This document shows, piece after piece, positions 8,900 to 17,220 of a stretch of DNA of 64,000 nucleotides (position 1 is its first letter; every line of letters begins with the position of its first letter). The stretch comes from an uncultured Bacteroidales bacterium (lineage in GTDB: Bacteria; Bacteroidota; Bacteroidia; Bacteroidales; Muribaculaceae): contig CATZGB010000002.1 of the NCBI GenBank assembly GCA_958418815.1, positions 1 through 64,000 on the forward strand, written 5' to 3'. Under the pieces are notes generated by a model. That model saw nothing but the letters and a program-made list of their open reading frames with translations, ran no database searches and was not told the DNA's origin. Made by a program: the position numbers and the translations under genes.

Positions 8900-10432
8900 A
8901 TGTCAGACATCAAGGAAATCAAAACTGCTCTGGTCTCGGTCTTCCACAAAGACGGCCTGGACGAAATCCTCAGCCTGCTCGACAAATCGGGCGTGAAGTT
9001 CATCTCGACGGGAGGCACCCGCGAGTTCATCAAGAGCCTCGGCTATGACTGCGAGGCCGTTGAAGACCTGACGGGCTATCCTTCGATTCTCGGTGGCCGC
9101 GTGAAGACCCTCCACCCCAAAGTGTTCGGAGGCATCCTCAACCGCCGCGACAACGCCCAGGACCAGGAGCAGACCAAGCAATATGAGATACCCTCCATCG
9201 ACCTGGTGATCGTAGACCTCTACCCATTCTCACAGACAGTAGCGTCCGGAGCGTCACAGGCCGACATCATCGAGAAAATCGACATAGGCGGCATCTCGCT
9301 CATCCGAGGCGCGGCCAAAAACTTCAACGACGTGGTCATCGTGGCCTCCAAGGCACAGTATGAGCCCCTGCGCATGATGCTCGAACGCGAGGGGAAAGCC
9401 CAGTCGACCATGGCCGACCGTCTTTTCTTCGCCAAGGAAGCCTTCGCCGTCTCCTCCGAATATGACTCGGCGATATTCAACTACTTCGACTCCCTGGCCG
9501 AGCATCCCACCGCCCTGCGTGTAGCCATCGACGGCGAGAAGACAATGCGCTACGGCGAGAACCCCCACCAGAAAGGCTACTTCTTCGGCGATTTCGCCAA
9601 GATGTTCGACCAGCTCCACGGCAAAGAAATCTCTTACAACAACCTCCTTGACATCGATGCCGCCGTCAGCCTCATCGCCGAGTTCACTGAGCCGACATTC
9701 GCCATCCTCAAGCACAACAACGCATGCGGAGTGGCCTCGCGAGACAACATCCTCGACGCATGGAAAGACGCCCTGGCCGGCGACCCCGTGTCGGCATTCG
9801 GCGGAGTGCTCGTGGCCAACCGCGAGATCGACGGCGCGGCAGCCGAGGAGATAAACAAGATTTTCTTCGAGGTTGTAATCGCCCCCGGCTTCACCCCCGA
9901 CGCTCTCGGCATACTCGAGCAGAAAAAGAACCGCATCATACTTCTGCAGAAAGAGGCCCTCTCGACCACCCGTCAGTTCCGCTCGATTCTCAACGGCGCG
10001 CTGGTGCAGGAACGCGACCTCAAGGTGGAGACCCCTGAAGACCTCCGCCAGGTGACAGCCAAGGCCGTCGCCCCCTCGCAGGTCGACGACCTCCTCTTCG
10101 CCAACAAGCTGGTAAAGCACTGCAAGAGCAACGCCATCGTCCTGGCCAAGAACCGCCAGCTCTGCGCCGCCGGTGTGGGCCAGACCTCACGTGTCGACGC
10201 GCTTCGCCAGGCCATCGACAAGGCCCGCAACTTCGGTTTCGACCTCAACGGCGCGGTGATGGCCTCCGACGCGTTCTTCCCCTTCGCCGACTGCGTGGAG
10301 ATTGCCCACAACGCTGGAATCGACGCAGTGATACATCCCGGCGGCTCAATCCGCGACAACGACTCGGTGAAATATTGCGACGAGAACGGTGTGGCGATGG
10401 TGATGACCGGCTTCCGCCACTTCAAACATTGA
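8900..10432 (+). CDS. purH: Bifunctional AICAR transformylase / IMP cyclohydrolase PurH
   Basis: 510 residues, normal length. The N-terminal MGS-like IMP cyclohydrolase domain starts with TALVSVFHKDGLDEI and includes STGGT and GGRVKTLHP. The C-terminal AICAR formyltransferase domain carries KHNNACGVA with the catalytic Lys271-His272 pair, and DAFFPFADCVE near the end. It catalyses the last two steps of de novo IMP synthesis in the cytosol using 10-formyl-THF. mreB follows after 25 bp, so purH probably leads the transcript of the rod-shape cluster, an arrangement I believe is common in Bacteroidales. Confidence 0.97.
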   Translation: MSDIKEIKTALVSVFHKDGLDEILSLLDKSGVKFISTGGTREFIKSLGYDCEAVEDLTGYPSILGGRVKTLHPKVFGGILNRRDNAQDQEQTKQYEIPSIDLVIVDLYPFSQTVASGASQADIIEKIDIGGISLIRGAAKNFNDVVIVASKAQYEPLRMMLEREGKAQSTMADRLFFAKEAFAVSSEYDSAIFNYFDSLAEHPTALRVAIDGEKTMRYGENPHQKGYFFGDFAKMFDQLHGKEISYNNLLDIDAAVSLIAEFTEPTFAILKHNNACGVASRDNILDAWKDALAGDPVSAFGGVLVANREIDGAAAEEINKIFFEVVIAPGFTPDALGILEQKKNRIILLQKEALSTTRQFRSILNGALVQERDLKVETPEDLRQVTAKAVAPSQVDDLLFANKLVKHCKSNAIVLAKNRQLCAAGVGQTSRVDALRQAIDKARNFGFDLNGAVMASDAFFPFADCVEIAHNAGIDAVIHPGGSIRDNDSVKYCDENGVAMVMTGFRHFKH

Positions 10433-10457
10433 CAAAACTTATACCCACGACAAATCA

Positions 10458-11477
10458 ATGAGATTCTTTTCTCTCACAAAAGAAATAGCTATCGACCTGG
10501 GCACGGCCAACACCGTGATTATCCACAACGATAAAATCGTCATCGACGAACCCTCGATCGTGGCCCTCGACCGACGCACCGACAAACTCATCGCCGTCGG
10601 CAAGGAAGCCCAGCTGATGCAGGGCAAGGAGCCGGAAGGCATCCGCACAGTGCGCCCCCTGCGCAAAGGGGTGATCGCCGACTTCAACGCCGCCGAGCTC
10701 ATGATACGCGGACTGGTGAAGAAAGCCTCCGCCAAGAGCAACTGGTTCTCCCCCTCGCTCCGCATGGTGGTCGGCATCCCCTCCGGCTCGACCGAGGTTG
10801 AAATCCGCGCCGTGCGCGACTCATCCGAACACGCCAACGGACGCGACGTCTACATGATTTACGAGCCTATGGCAGCCGCCCTCGGTATCGGACTCGACGT
10901 GGAGGCCCCCGAAGGCAACATGATTGTCGACATAGGTGGCGGAACCACCGAAATCGCCGTGATTTCGCTCGGTGGAATCGTGTCAAACAAGTCAATACAG
11001 ATCGCAGGCGACGACCTCACCGAGGACATCATGAACCACATGCGCCGCGCCCACAACGTCAAGGTGGGCGAGCGCACAGCCGAACTGATCAAAATGAAGG
11101 TTGGATCGGCCCTGACCGAACTCGAGAATCCCCCGGAGGACTATGTGGTACACGGCCCCAACCAGATGACCGCCCTGCCTATGGAGATTCCGGTGTCATA
11201 CCAGGAGATTTCCCACTGCATCGAGAAATCCATCTCCAAAATAGAGACCGCCGTGCTCGGCGCGCTCGAGCAGACTCCTCCCGAGCTTTACGCCGACATC
11301 GTGCGCAACGGCATATGGCTGGCCGGAGGCGGCGCGCTCATCCGCGGGCTTGACAAACGCCTGACCGACAAGATCGGAATCCAGTTCCATGTTGCCGAGG
11401 ATCCCCTCCTGGCCGTGGCAAAGGGCACAGGCGTGGCCCTGAAGAATATCCAGAACTTCTCGTTCCTCATCAAGTAA
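10458..11477 (+). CDS. mreB: Rod shape-determining actin homologue MreB
   Basis: 339 residues, canonical length. Actin-fold nucleotide motifs are visible: phosphate-1 IAIDLGTANT at the N-terminus, phosphate-2 MIVDIGGGTTEIAVISLGG near residues 154-172, and adenosine motif WLAGGGALIRGL near 289-300. MreB filaments direct the elongasome along the inner membrane. It is first of mreB-mreC-mreD-mrdA-rodA. The N-terminal MRFFSLTKE may serve as the membrane-binding amphipathic end. Confidence 0.97.
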   Translation: MRFFSLTKEIAIDLGTANTVIIHNDKIVIDEPSIVALDRRTDKLIAVGKEAQLMQGKEPEGIRTVRPLRKGVIADFNAAELMIRGLVKKASAKSNWFSPSLRMVVGIPSGSTEVEIRAVRDSSEHANGRDVYMIYEPMAAALGIGLDVEAPEGNMIVDIGGGTTEIAVISLGGIVSNKSIQIAGDDLTEDIMNHMRRAHNVKVGERTAELIKMKVGSALTELENPPEDYVVHGPNQMTALPMEIPVSYQEISHCIEKSISKIETAVLGALEQTPPELYADIVRNGIWLAGGGALIRGLDKRLTDKIGIQFHVAEDPLLAVAKGTGVALKNIQNFSFLIK

Positions 11478-11504
11478 CGGAAGACAACCCCACAGGATAA
11501 TCCC

Positions 11505-11535
11505 GGATTGCCCCCGTAGACCGCGGGGGCAATCC
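11505..11535 (+). terminator. Intercistronic hairpin between mreB and mreC
   Basis: Perfect 12-bp stem (11505-11516 with 11524-11535) and 7-nt loop in the mreB-mreC gap, without a T run. As the downstream genes have no separate consensus promoter, this is more likely a partial terminator or RNA stabiliser lowering mreC expression relative to mreB than a full stop. Confidence 0.5.
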
Positions 11536-11554
11536 CCAAAACGGCCTACGGAAT

Positions 11555-12409
11555 TTGAGAAACCTGCTGAATTTCATTATCAGATATAGCTCGTGGTTCG
11601 TGTTCGCGTTCTATGTCGTGGTGTCGTGTGGATTGCTGTTCAACCGCAATCCCTACCAGCACTATGTGTTCCTGACCTCGGCAGGCGCCGTGGCCGCCGG
11701 TCTGCATGACATCTCGAGCAACATCACCGGCTATTTCAGCCTGCGCGACATCAACGACGACCTGCAACGGCAGACGGCAACCCTCCAGGCCGAGGTGCTG
11801 ACCCTGCGCGAGCAGGTGCGCCGCTACCGCGAGGCCGAGATGCAAGACTCGCTGCGCGGTCTCGACTCCATAGGCAAATTCGACTTCATCATCGCCACGG
11901 TCATCAACAACTCCATCAGCCGCCCCTACAATTATGTAACCATCAACAAGGGGACGCTCGACGGCATCCGCCCCGAGATGGGGGTGATGGACCAGAACGG
12001 AGTGGTGGGCGTTGTCAACGTCGTCTCCAACCATTACGCGAGAATCATCTCGCTGCTCAACCCCAACTTCCGCCTCTCCTGCAAGCTCAGAGGGTCAGAC
12101 ACCTTCGGCTCGCTCGTGTGGGACGGCAACGACCCCCAGAGGGCGATACTCGAGGAGCTGCCCAAGCACACGATTTTCCACAAGGGTGACACCATCGTCA
12201 CCTCGGGATACTCAGCCGTGTTTCCCGAAGGGCTCCCCGTGGGGACAATCGAGGGCACGGCCCGCGGAGCCGACGACAACTTCTTCACCCTACGCATTAA
12301 ACTGCTGACCGACTTCACGGCCCTGTCGACAGTGAAAGTCATCTCCAACACCGACCTGCAGGAAATCAGGTCGATTGAGACCGACCGGACAACACAGCCG
12401 GAGCAATAA
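11555..12409 (+). CDS. mreC: Rod shape-determining protein MreC
   Basis: 284 residues beginning at a TTG codon that gives the expected MRNLLNFIIRYSSW start; no in-frame ATG lies near. One transmembrane helix (about 13-32) is followed by a coiled coil (about 65-95) and the periplasmic MreC beta domain, including NNSISRPYNYVTINKG, GVMDQNGVVGVV, and a late SGYSAVFPEGLPVG. MreC links the cytoskeleton to PBP2 and activates it. The TTG start and the upstream hairpin both point to lower translation than mreB. Confidence 0.92.
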   Translation: MRNLLNFIIRYSSWFVFAFYVVVSCGLLFNRNPYQHYVFLTSAGAVAAGLHDISSNITGYFSLRDINDDLQRQTATLQAEVLTLREQVRRYREAEMQDSLRGLDSIGKFDFIIATVINNSISRPYNYVTINKGTLDGIRPEMGVMDQNGVVGVVNVVSNHYARIISLLNPNFRLSCKLRGSDTFGSLVWDGNDPQRAILEELPKHTIFHKGDTIVTSGYSAVFPEGLPVGTIEGTARGADDNFFTLRIKLLTDFTALSTVKVISNTDLQEIRSIETDRTTQPEQ

Positions 12410-12422
12410 ACATTGGCGCATT

Positions 12423-12932
12423 ATGGCAAAGGAAATCCTGAAATACCTGCTGCTGTTCGTGGTGCTTGTCGTGGCGCAGGTGGTGGTGTTCAACCACCTC
12501 TGCCTCTTCAACGTGGCCGTGCCGCTGGTGTTCATCTACTTCATCATCAAACTGCCCGTCAACCTGCCTGTCAACTGGGCCATGACCGTGTCGTTCCTGC
12601 TGGGGCTGATGGTCGACATCTTCTCCAACACCCAGGGGATGAACGCCCTGGGATGCACCGTGCTGGCGGCCCTGCGCCTGCCGCTTCTGCGCCTCTACTT
12701 CCCGCGCGAGGATGACATGTCCAACCCCGAACCGTCGCTGCGCACCCTCGGCCCGGCGGTCTATATGAAATACCTGCTGACGGCAGTGGCGCTGTATTGC
12801 GCCATGTTCTTCCTCATCGAGGCATTCACATTCTACAACTGGGGCCTGATGCTGCTGCGCATCGCCGCCTCCACATTGCTGACCTTCATTATCCTGCTCG
12901 CGTTTGACTCCTTGACGGCAAGGACACGCTGA
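12423..12932 (+). CDS. mreD: Rod shape-determining protein MreD
   Basis: 169 residues from the ATG at 12423, chosen over the in-frame upstream start inside mreC because MAKEILKYLLLFV begins directly with the first membrane helix. Five hydrophobic segments; motif LGLMVDIFSNTQGMNALGCT is typical of MreD. Inner-membrane elongasome component partnering MreC. The gap to mreC is 13 bp. Confidence 0.88.
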   Translation: MAKEILKYLLLFVVLVVAQVVVFNHLCLFNVAVPLVFIYFIIKLPVNLPVNWAMTVSFLLGLMVDIFSNTQGMNALGCTVLAALRLPLLRLYFPREDDMSNPEPSLRTLGPAVYMKYLLTAVALYCAMFFLIEAFTFYNWGLMLLRIAASTLLTFIILLAFDSLTARTR

Positions 12933-12970
12933 CCGGGACTCATCCCCCCTCCTCCCGCATCCTCTCCCAT

Positions 12971-14827
12971 ATGCGCAAAGACTATCGACTCGAAAAAAGG
13001 AAATACGTCATCGGCGGTTTCATCGTCGTCATAGCCGTCATATATCTCATACGCCTGTTCGGGCTGCAGATTTCCGACTCGAAATACAAGGATTACGCCG
13101 ACAACAACGCGTTTCTGCGCAAGACGGTCTACCCCTCGCGAGGCCTGATATATGACCGCAACGACTCCCTGGTGGTATTCAACCAGCCGGCCTACGACGT
13201 GATGATGATTCCACGCGACGTCCATGACTTCGACACGGTGGATTTCTGCATCACCCTGCAGATTACGCCAGAGACCTTCAACAAGCGCCTCACGGCGATG
13301 AAGAACTCCCCCAACTACTCGTCATACACCCCGCAGACACTGATCACCCACCTGTCGGCCAAGGACTACGGGCGGCTGCAGGAAAAACTGTACCGCTACC
13401 CGGGTTTCTTCATCCAGAAACGCATCCTGCGCCAATACAACTACCACAGCGCGGGAAACATTCTCGGCAACATCCGCGAGGTCTCGCAGACCGACATCGA
13501 CCGGGACCCTTACTACGAGCCGGGCGACTATTGCGGCGACCTCGGCATCGAGAAGAGCTATGACAACCACCTTCGTGGCGTAAAAGGGAAGGAAATCCTC
13601 ATCCGCGACGCCCGAGGGCGCATCCGCGGCCGATATGACAACGGCGCGCGCGACATCGCCCCTGTCTCAGGCCGCAACCTCAAGCTCAGCATAGACATCG
13701 GCCTGCAGCAATATGCCGAATCGCTGATGGTCAACAAAATCGGGGCCGTAGTGGCCATAGAGCCGGCCACCGGCGAGATTCTCGCCATGGTCTCCTCTCC
13801 CACCTATGACCCGACCCTGCTCATAGGGCGCGAACGCGGCAAGAACTACAAGGCGCTCGTCAACGACCCGCTGAAACCGCTCTTTGACCGCGCGCTGCAG
13901 GGCGCATACCCACCCGGCTCAACGTTCAAGCCGTCGCAAGGGCTGATTTTCCTTCAGGAGGGAATCGTGAACCTATCCACCCCCTACCCTTGTTACAGGG
14001 GGTTCATCAGCGGACGGCTCAAAGTGGGATGCCACGGCCACGCCTCCCCCATCACCCTCAAACCAGCCTTGCAGACATCATGCAACGCCTATTTCTGCTG
14101 GGGATTCAAGGCGATGGTCGACAACAAGAGGTCGAAATACGGCTCCTCGGCCAACGCTTTCGAGGTCTGGAAAAAGCATCTCGTCTCGCTGGGCTACGGT
14201 TACAAGCTCGGAGTTGACCTCCCCCACGAGGGACGCGGCTTCATCCCCAACGAGAAGTTCTACAACAAGATATACGGCGAGGGTCACTGGAGCGCGAACA
14301 CCATCATCTCCGTTTCCATCGGCCAGGGCGAGATTCTCGCCACCCCGCTGCAGATTGCCAACCTCTGCGCCACGGTGGCCAACCGCGGATGGTTCATCAC
14401 CCCGCATGTGGTCAAGGAAATCCAGGATACCGTCCTGGCCCCCGAATACCTCGAGAAACGTCTGCCGACGATAGACGCGAAATATTTCGAGGATATCGCC
14501 GAGGGCATGAGGATGGCTGTCACCGGTGGAACCTGCCGCCTGGCCAACCTGCCCGACATCGAGGTCTGCGGAAAGACCGGAACTGCCCAGAACCCCCACG
14601 GGCGCGACCACTCGGCATTCATCGGCTTCGCGCCATACCGCGACCCGAAAATAGCAGTCTGTGTGTATGTCGAGAACGCCGGATTCGGGGCCACTTACGG
14701 AGTGCCTATCGGCTCGCTCGTCATCGAGAAATACCTCACAGGCAAGATTTCCCCTGCGAGAAAACATATAGAGGAACGGATGCTCGAATCCAACACCATC
14801 ATTTACAGCGGAGTAAAGAAACACTGA
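12971..14827 (+). CDS. mrdA: Penicillin-binding protein 2 (elongasome transpeptidase)
   Basis: 618 residues, full length. One N-terminal membrane helix (about 14-32) precedes the PBP dimer domain (YPSRGLIYDRND) and the transpeptidase domain. Catalytic motifs: Ser317-Thr-Phe-Lys320 (SxxK), Ser370-Cys-Asn372 (SxN) and Lys535-Thr-Gly537. Cross-links peptidoglycan during side-wall growth, paired with RodA. The stop at 14825-14827 is followed after 1 nt by the GTG of rodA, so the two are very likely translationally coupled. Confidence 0.95.
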   Translation: MRKDYRLEKRKYVIGGFIVVIAVIYLIRLFGLQISDSKYKDYADNNAFLRKTVYPSRGLIYDRNDSLVVFNQPAYDVMMIPRDVHDFDTVDFCITLQITPETFNKRLTAMKNSPNYSSYTPQTLITHLSAKDYGRLQEKLYRYPGFFIQKRILRQYNYHSAGNILGNIREVSQTDIDRDPYYEPGDYCGDLGIEKSYDNHLRGVKGKEILIRDARGRIRGRYDNGARDIAPVSGRNLKLSIDIGLQQYAESLMVNKIGAVVAIEPATGEILAMVSSPTYDPTLLIGRERGKNYKALVNDPLKPLFDRALQGAYPPGSTFKPSQGLIFLQEGIVNLSTPYPCYRGFISGRLKVGCHGHASPITLKPALQTSCNAYFCWGFKAMVDNKRSKYGSSANAFEVWKKHLVSLGYGYKLGVDLPHEGRGFIPNEKFYNKIYGEGHWSANTIISVSIGQGEILATPLQIANLCATVANRGWFITPHVVKEIQDTVLAPEYLEKRLPTIDAKYFEDIAEGMRMAVTGGTCRLANLPDIEVCGKTGTAQNPHGRDHSAFIGFAPYRDPKIAVCVYVENAGFGATYGVPIGSLVIEKYLTGKISPARKHIEERMLESNTIIYSGVKKH

Positions 14828-14828
14828 C

Positions 14829-16292
14829 GTGAGAGATTACAGAAACCCAAACGCCGGCACCCTGAAACACCTCGACTGGTTCACGGTCGGGCTATACCTG
14901 CTGCTTGTCATGGCCGGGGTCGTCAGCATATATGCCGCCAGCTACGACTTCGACCACGCCTCGATATTCGCCTTCGACGAGTTCTCGGGCAAACAGATCC
15001 GCTGGATTGGCCTGTCGCTCTTCCTGGGGGTCTTCCTCCTGGTCATAGACGCGAGGATGTATGAGACCTACGCCTATCCGATATATTTCGCGATGCTGCT
15101 GTTGCTGCTCGTGACGATATTCATCGCCCCCGACATAAAAGGCTCCCGGTCATGGCTGGTTTTCGGGCCGATGAGCCTCCAGCCGGCGGAGTTCGCCAAA
15201 TTCGCCACCGCCCTGGCCATGGCCAAACTCTTCTCGTCATACAACTTCAACCTCAACGCCAAGAGTTCCAACTATGTCAAGGCATTGGCCATCATCTTCG
15301 TCCCCATCCTGCTGATTCTGGCCCAGAAAGAGACCGGCTCGGCACTGGTCTACCTCTCGCTCTTCTTCGTCCTCTACCGCGAGGGGATGAGCTGGCTGGT
15401 GCTGTTCGCCGCCCTGGTCGCGGTGGTGATATTCGTGGTGGCCATCAAGTTCACCGAGTCGGCGGTCATCGGCATGCCAGCCGGGGAATTCGCCGTGATG
15501 GTCATGGTAATGGCCCTGATGACCGGCATGCTCACCCTCTATGTCAGGCGGTTTGAGATAGCCCGCAACGTCTTCCTGTGGTTTGTCGGCACCGCCATCA
15601 TCGAGGCCGTGCTGTCGCGCTGGGACCTTCATCTCACCGGCTACATATATTTCCTCAGCGTCATCGGTGTCGCCGTCGGCTACTGCCTGTTCGAGATGCT
15701 CAGGGTAGAGGCAAAGAAACTCGCCATCACGGTGCTGACCGTGGTGCTGTCTGTCGCCTTCCTCTTTTCGGTCAACTTCGTGTTCTCCCACATGATGCCC
15801 CATCAGCAGAAACGCATCCAGGTGGCCCTCGGTGTGGTCGACGACCCCCGCGGCGACGGCTACAACGTCAACCAGGCAAAAATCGCCATCGGTTCGGGAG
15901 GCGCCACAGGCAAAGGCTTCCTCAAAGGGACCCAGACAAAGCTCAAATATGTCCCTGAGCAGCACACCGACTTCATATTCTGCACAATCGGCGAAGAGGA
16001 GGGATATCTCGGCACATCCCTTGTGGTTTTCCTCTTCCTGATGCTGATACTGCGCGTTATATCCCTGGCCGAGCGTCAGCCATCCACCTTCGGACGCGTC
16101 TACGCCTATTGCGTGGCCTCGTACCTGATATTCCATTTCTGCATCAACATCGGGATGGTCATCGGAGTCTGCCCGGTCATCGGCATCCCGCTCCCCTTCT
16201 TCAGCTACGGCGGCTCCTCACTATGGGGCTTCACGATATTGCTGGCCATCCTCCTGAGGCTCGACGCATCCCGCTCATCAAGGCATGGCTGA
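14829..16292 (+). CDS. rodA: Rod-shape SEDS glycosyltransferase RodA
   Basis: 487 residues starting at GTG. SEDS-family polytopic inner-membrane protein with hallmark segments GSRSWLVFGPMSLQPAEFAKFATA, ALVYLSLFFVLYREG, KYVPEQHTDFIFCTIGEEEG, and the C-terminal GIPLPFFSYGGSS. It is longer than the about 370 residues of the E. coli enzyme because extra membrane segments lie at about residues 190-320, which I believe is usual in Bacteroidetes. It polymerises lipid II with PBP2. It ends the mre cluster. Confidence 0.94.
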   Translation: MRDYRNPNAGTLKHLDWFTVGLYLLLVMAGVVSIYAASYDFDHASIFAFDEFSGKQIRWIGLSLFLGVFLLVIDARMYETYAYPIYFAMLLLLLVTIFIAPDIKGSRSWLVFGPMSLQPAEFAKFATALAMAKLFSSYNFNLNAKSSNYVKALAIIFVPILLILAQKETGSALVYLSLFFVLYREGMSWLVLFAALVAVVIFVVAIKFTESAVIGMPAGEFAVMVMVMALMTGMLTLYVRRFEIARNVFLWFVGTAIIEAVLSRWDLHLTGYIYFLSVIGVAVGYCLFEMLRVEAKKLAITVLTVVLSVAFLFSVNFVFSHMMPHQQKRIQVALGVVDDPRGDGYNVNQAKIAIGSGGATGKGFLKGTQTKLKYVPEQHTDFIFCTIGEEEGYLGTSLVVFLFLMLILRVISLAERQPSTFGRVYAYCVASYLIFHFCINIGMVIGVCPVIGIPLPFFSYGGSSLWGFTILLAILLRLDASRSSRHG

Positions 16293-16367
16293 CAGGGCAG
16301 CCCCCCATTCCGGCAGACAATGTGAGTTATTTTGGTGAAATGGGGTGGTTATGCGGGGATTTATTTG

Positions 16368-16375
16368 TAAATTTG
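16368..16375 (+). promoter_or_regulatory. -7 box upstream of the patatin gene
   Basis: TAAATTTG followed by C matches TAnnTTTG, about 20 nt before the ATG at 16396. The -33 element is poor. It supports a new transcription unit after rodA. Confidence 0.45.
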
Positions 16376-16395
16376 CAAGGAAATTGAAACGCATC

Positions 16396-17190
16396 ATGGC
16401 TGAACAAACATCTTCCACGAAGCCCTACAGGCTCGGCATAGCCCTGAGCGGTGGAGGGGCGCGAGGATTCGCCCATATCGGCGCCCTCAAGGCCATCGAG
16501 GAGGCCGGCCTGAAACCCGATGTGATTGCCGGGGTCTCGGCAGGCGCCATCGCCGGGGTGCTGTATGCCTCCGGCAAGCCCCTCGAAGAGATTCTGCCCC
16601 TGTTTTCAGAATCCAAGTTCTCTGACTTCTGCAAGCTCGCGATACGCGACGGCGGCGGCCTGTTCAAGCTCACGGGGCTCAAGAAATTCCTGGTGAAACA
16701 CACCGGGGCTGAAAACCTCGAAGACCTCAGGATTCCCACATATCTCGGAGTCACCGACTTTGACAACGGTGTCGCCGCCGAGTTCCACGAAGGACCGCTC
16801 GGCGACCGCGTCATAGCCTCCTGCTCCATACCGATAGTCTTCCAGCCGGTCAGAATCAACGGAGTCAACTATGTCGACGGCGGAGTGTTGCGCAACCTCC
16901 CCGCATGGATCATACGCGACAAATGCGACAAGCTGATAGGCATCAACTGCTCGCCGCTGACCAACTACCGTTACAAGAAATCAATCTACGACGTGGCCCT
17001 GCGCAGCTACAACCTCATGGCCAAATCAAACCAGGCCGTCGACATGGAGATGTGTGACCTGGTGATAAAGACCCCCGACATCGCGGCATACCAGGTGTTC
17101 AACCTCAAAGACATCCGCAAAGTCTACCTGAGCGGCTACGCGGCCGCCCACAAGGCGGTCAAGGAATGGCTCAAGTCAAACCAACCCTGA
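16396..17190 (+). CDS. Patatin-like phospholipase
   Basis: 264 residues from the ATG at 16396, chosen because the -7 box overlaps the longer frame from 16345. Shows the patatin catalytic set: oxyanion GGGARGFAHIG (about 16-26), nucleophile motif GVSAGAIAG with Ser48, and the DGG motif with Asp161. No signal peptide, so probably a cytosolic serine hydrolase acting on phospholipid acyl chains. It is followed 30 bp later by a GH13 amylase, possibly cotranscribed; no functional link is apparent. Confidence 0.87.
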   Translation: MAEQTSSTKPYRLGIALSGGGARGFAHIGALKAIEEAGLKPDVIAGVSAGAIAGVLYASGKPLEEILPLFSESKFSDFCKLAIRDGGGLFKLTGLKKFLVKHTGAENLEDLRIPTYLGVTDFDNGVAAEFHEGPLGDRVIASCSIPIVFQPVRINGVNYVDGGVLRNLPAWIIRDKCDKLIGINCSPLTNYRYKKSIYDVALRSYNLMAKSNQAVDMEMCDLVIKTPDIAAYQVFNLKDIRKVYLSGYAAAHKAVKEWLKSNQP

Positions 17191-17220
17191 TTCCCCCCTC
17201 TCTCGCAACCAATCCAAAAA

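Noticed and set aside
9254..10120. 288-codon open frame antisense to purH
   Set aside because: It mirrors purH in the opposite strand, has Val/Glu/Gly-rich shadow composition and no promoter; a by-product of GC-rich codon use.
15237..16136. 299-codon open frame antisense to rodA
   Set aside because: Low-complexity His/Asp/Gly-rich translation, wholly inside rodA; shadow frame.
16345..16395. Longer N-terminus for the patatin protein (start at 16345)
   Set aside because: The -7 promoter box falls inside this extension and the conserved family sequence begins after the ATG at 16396.
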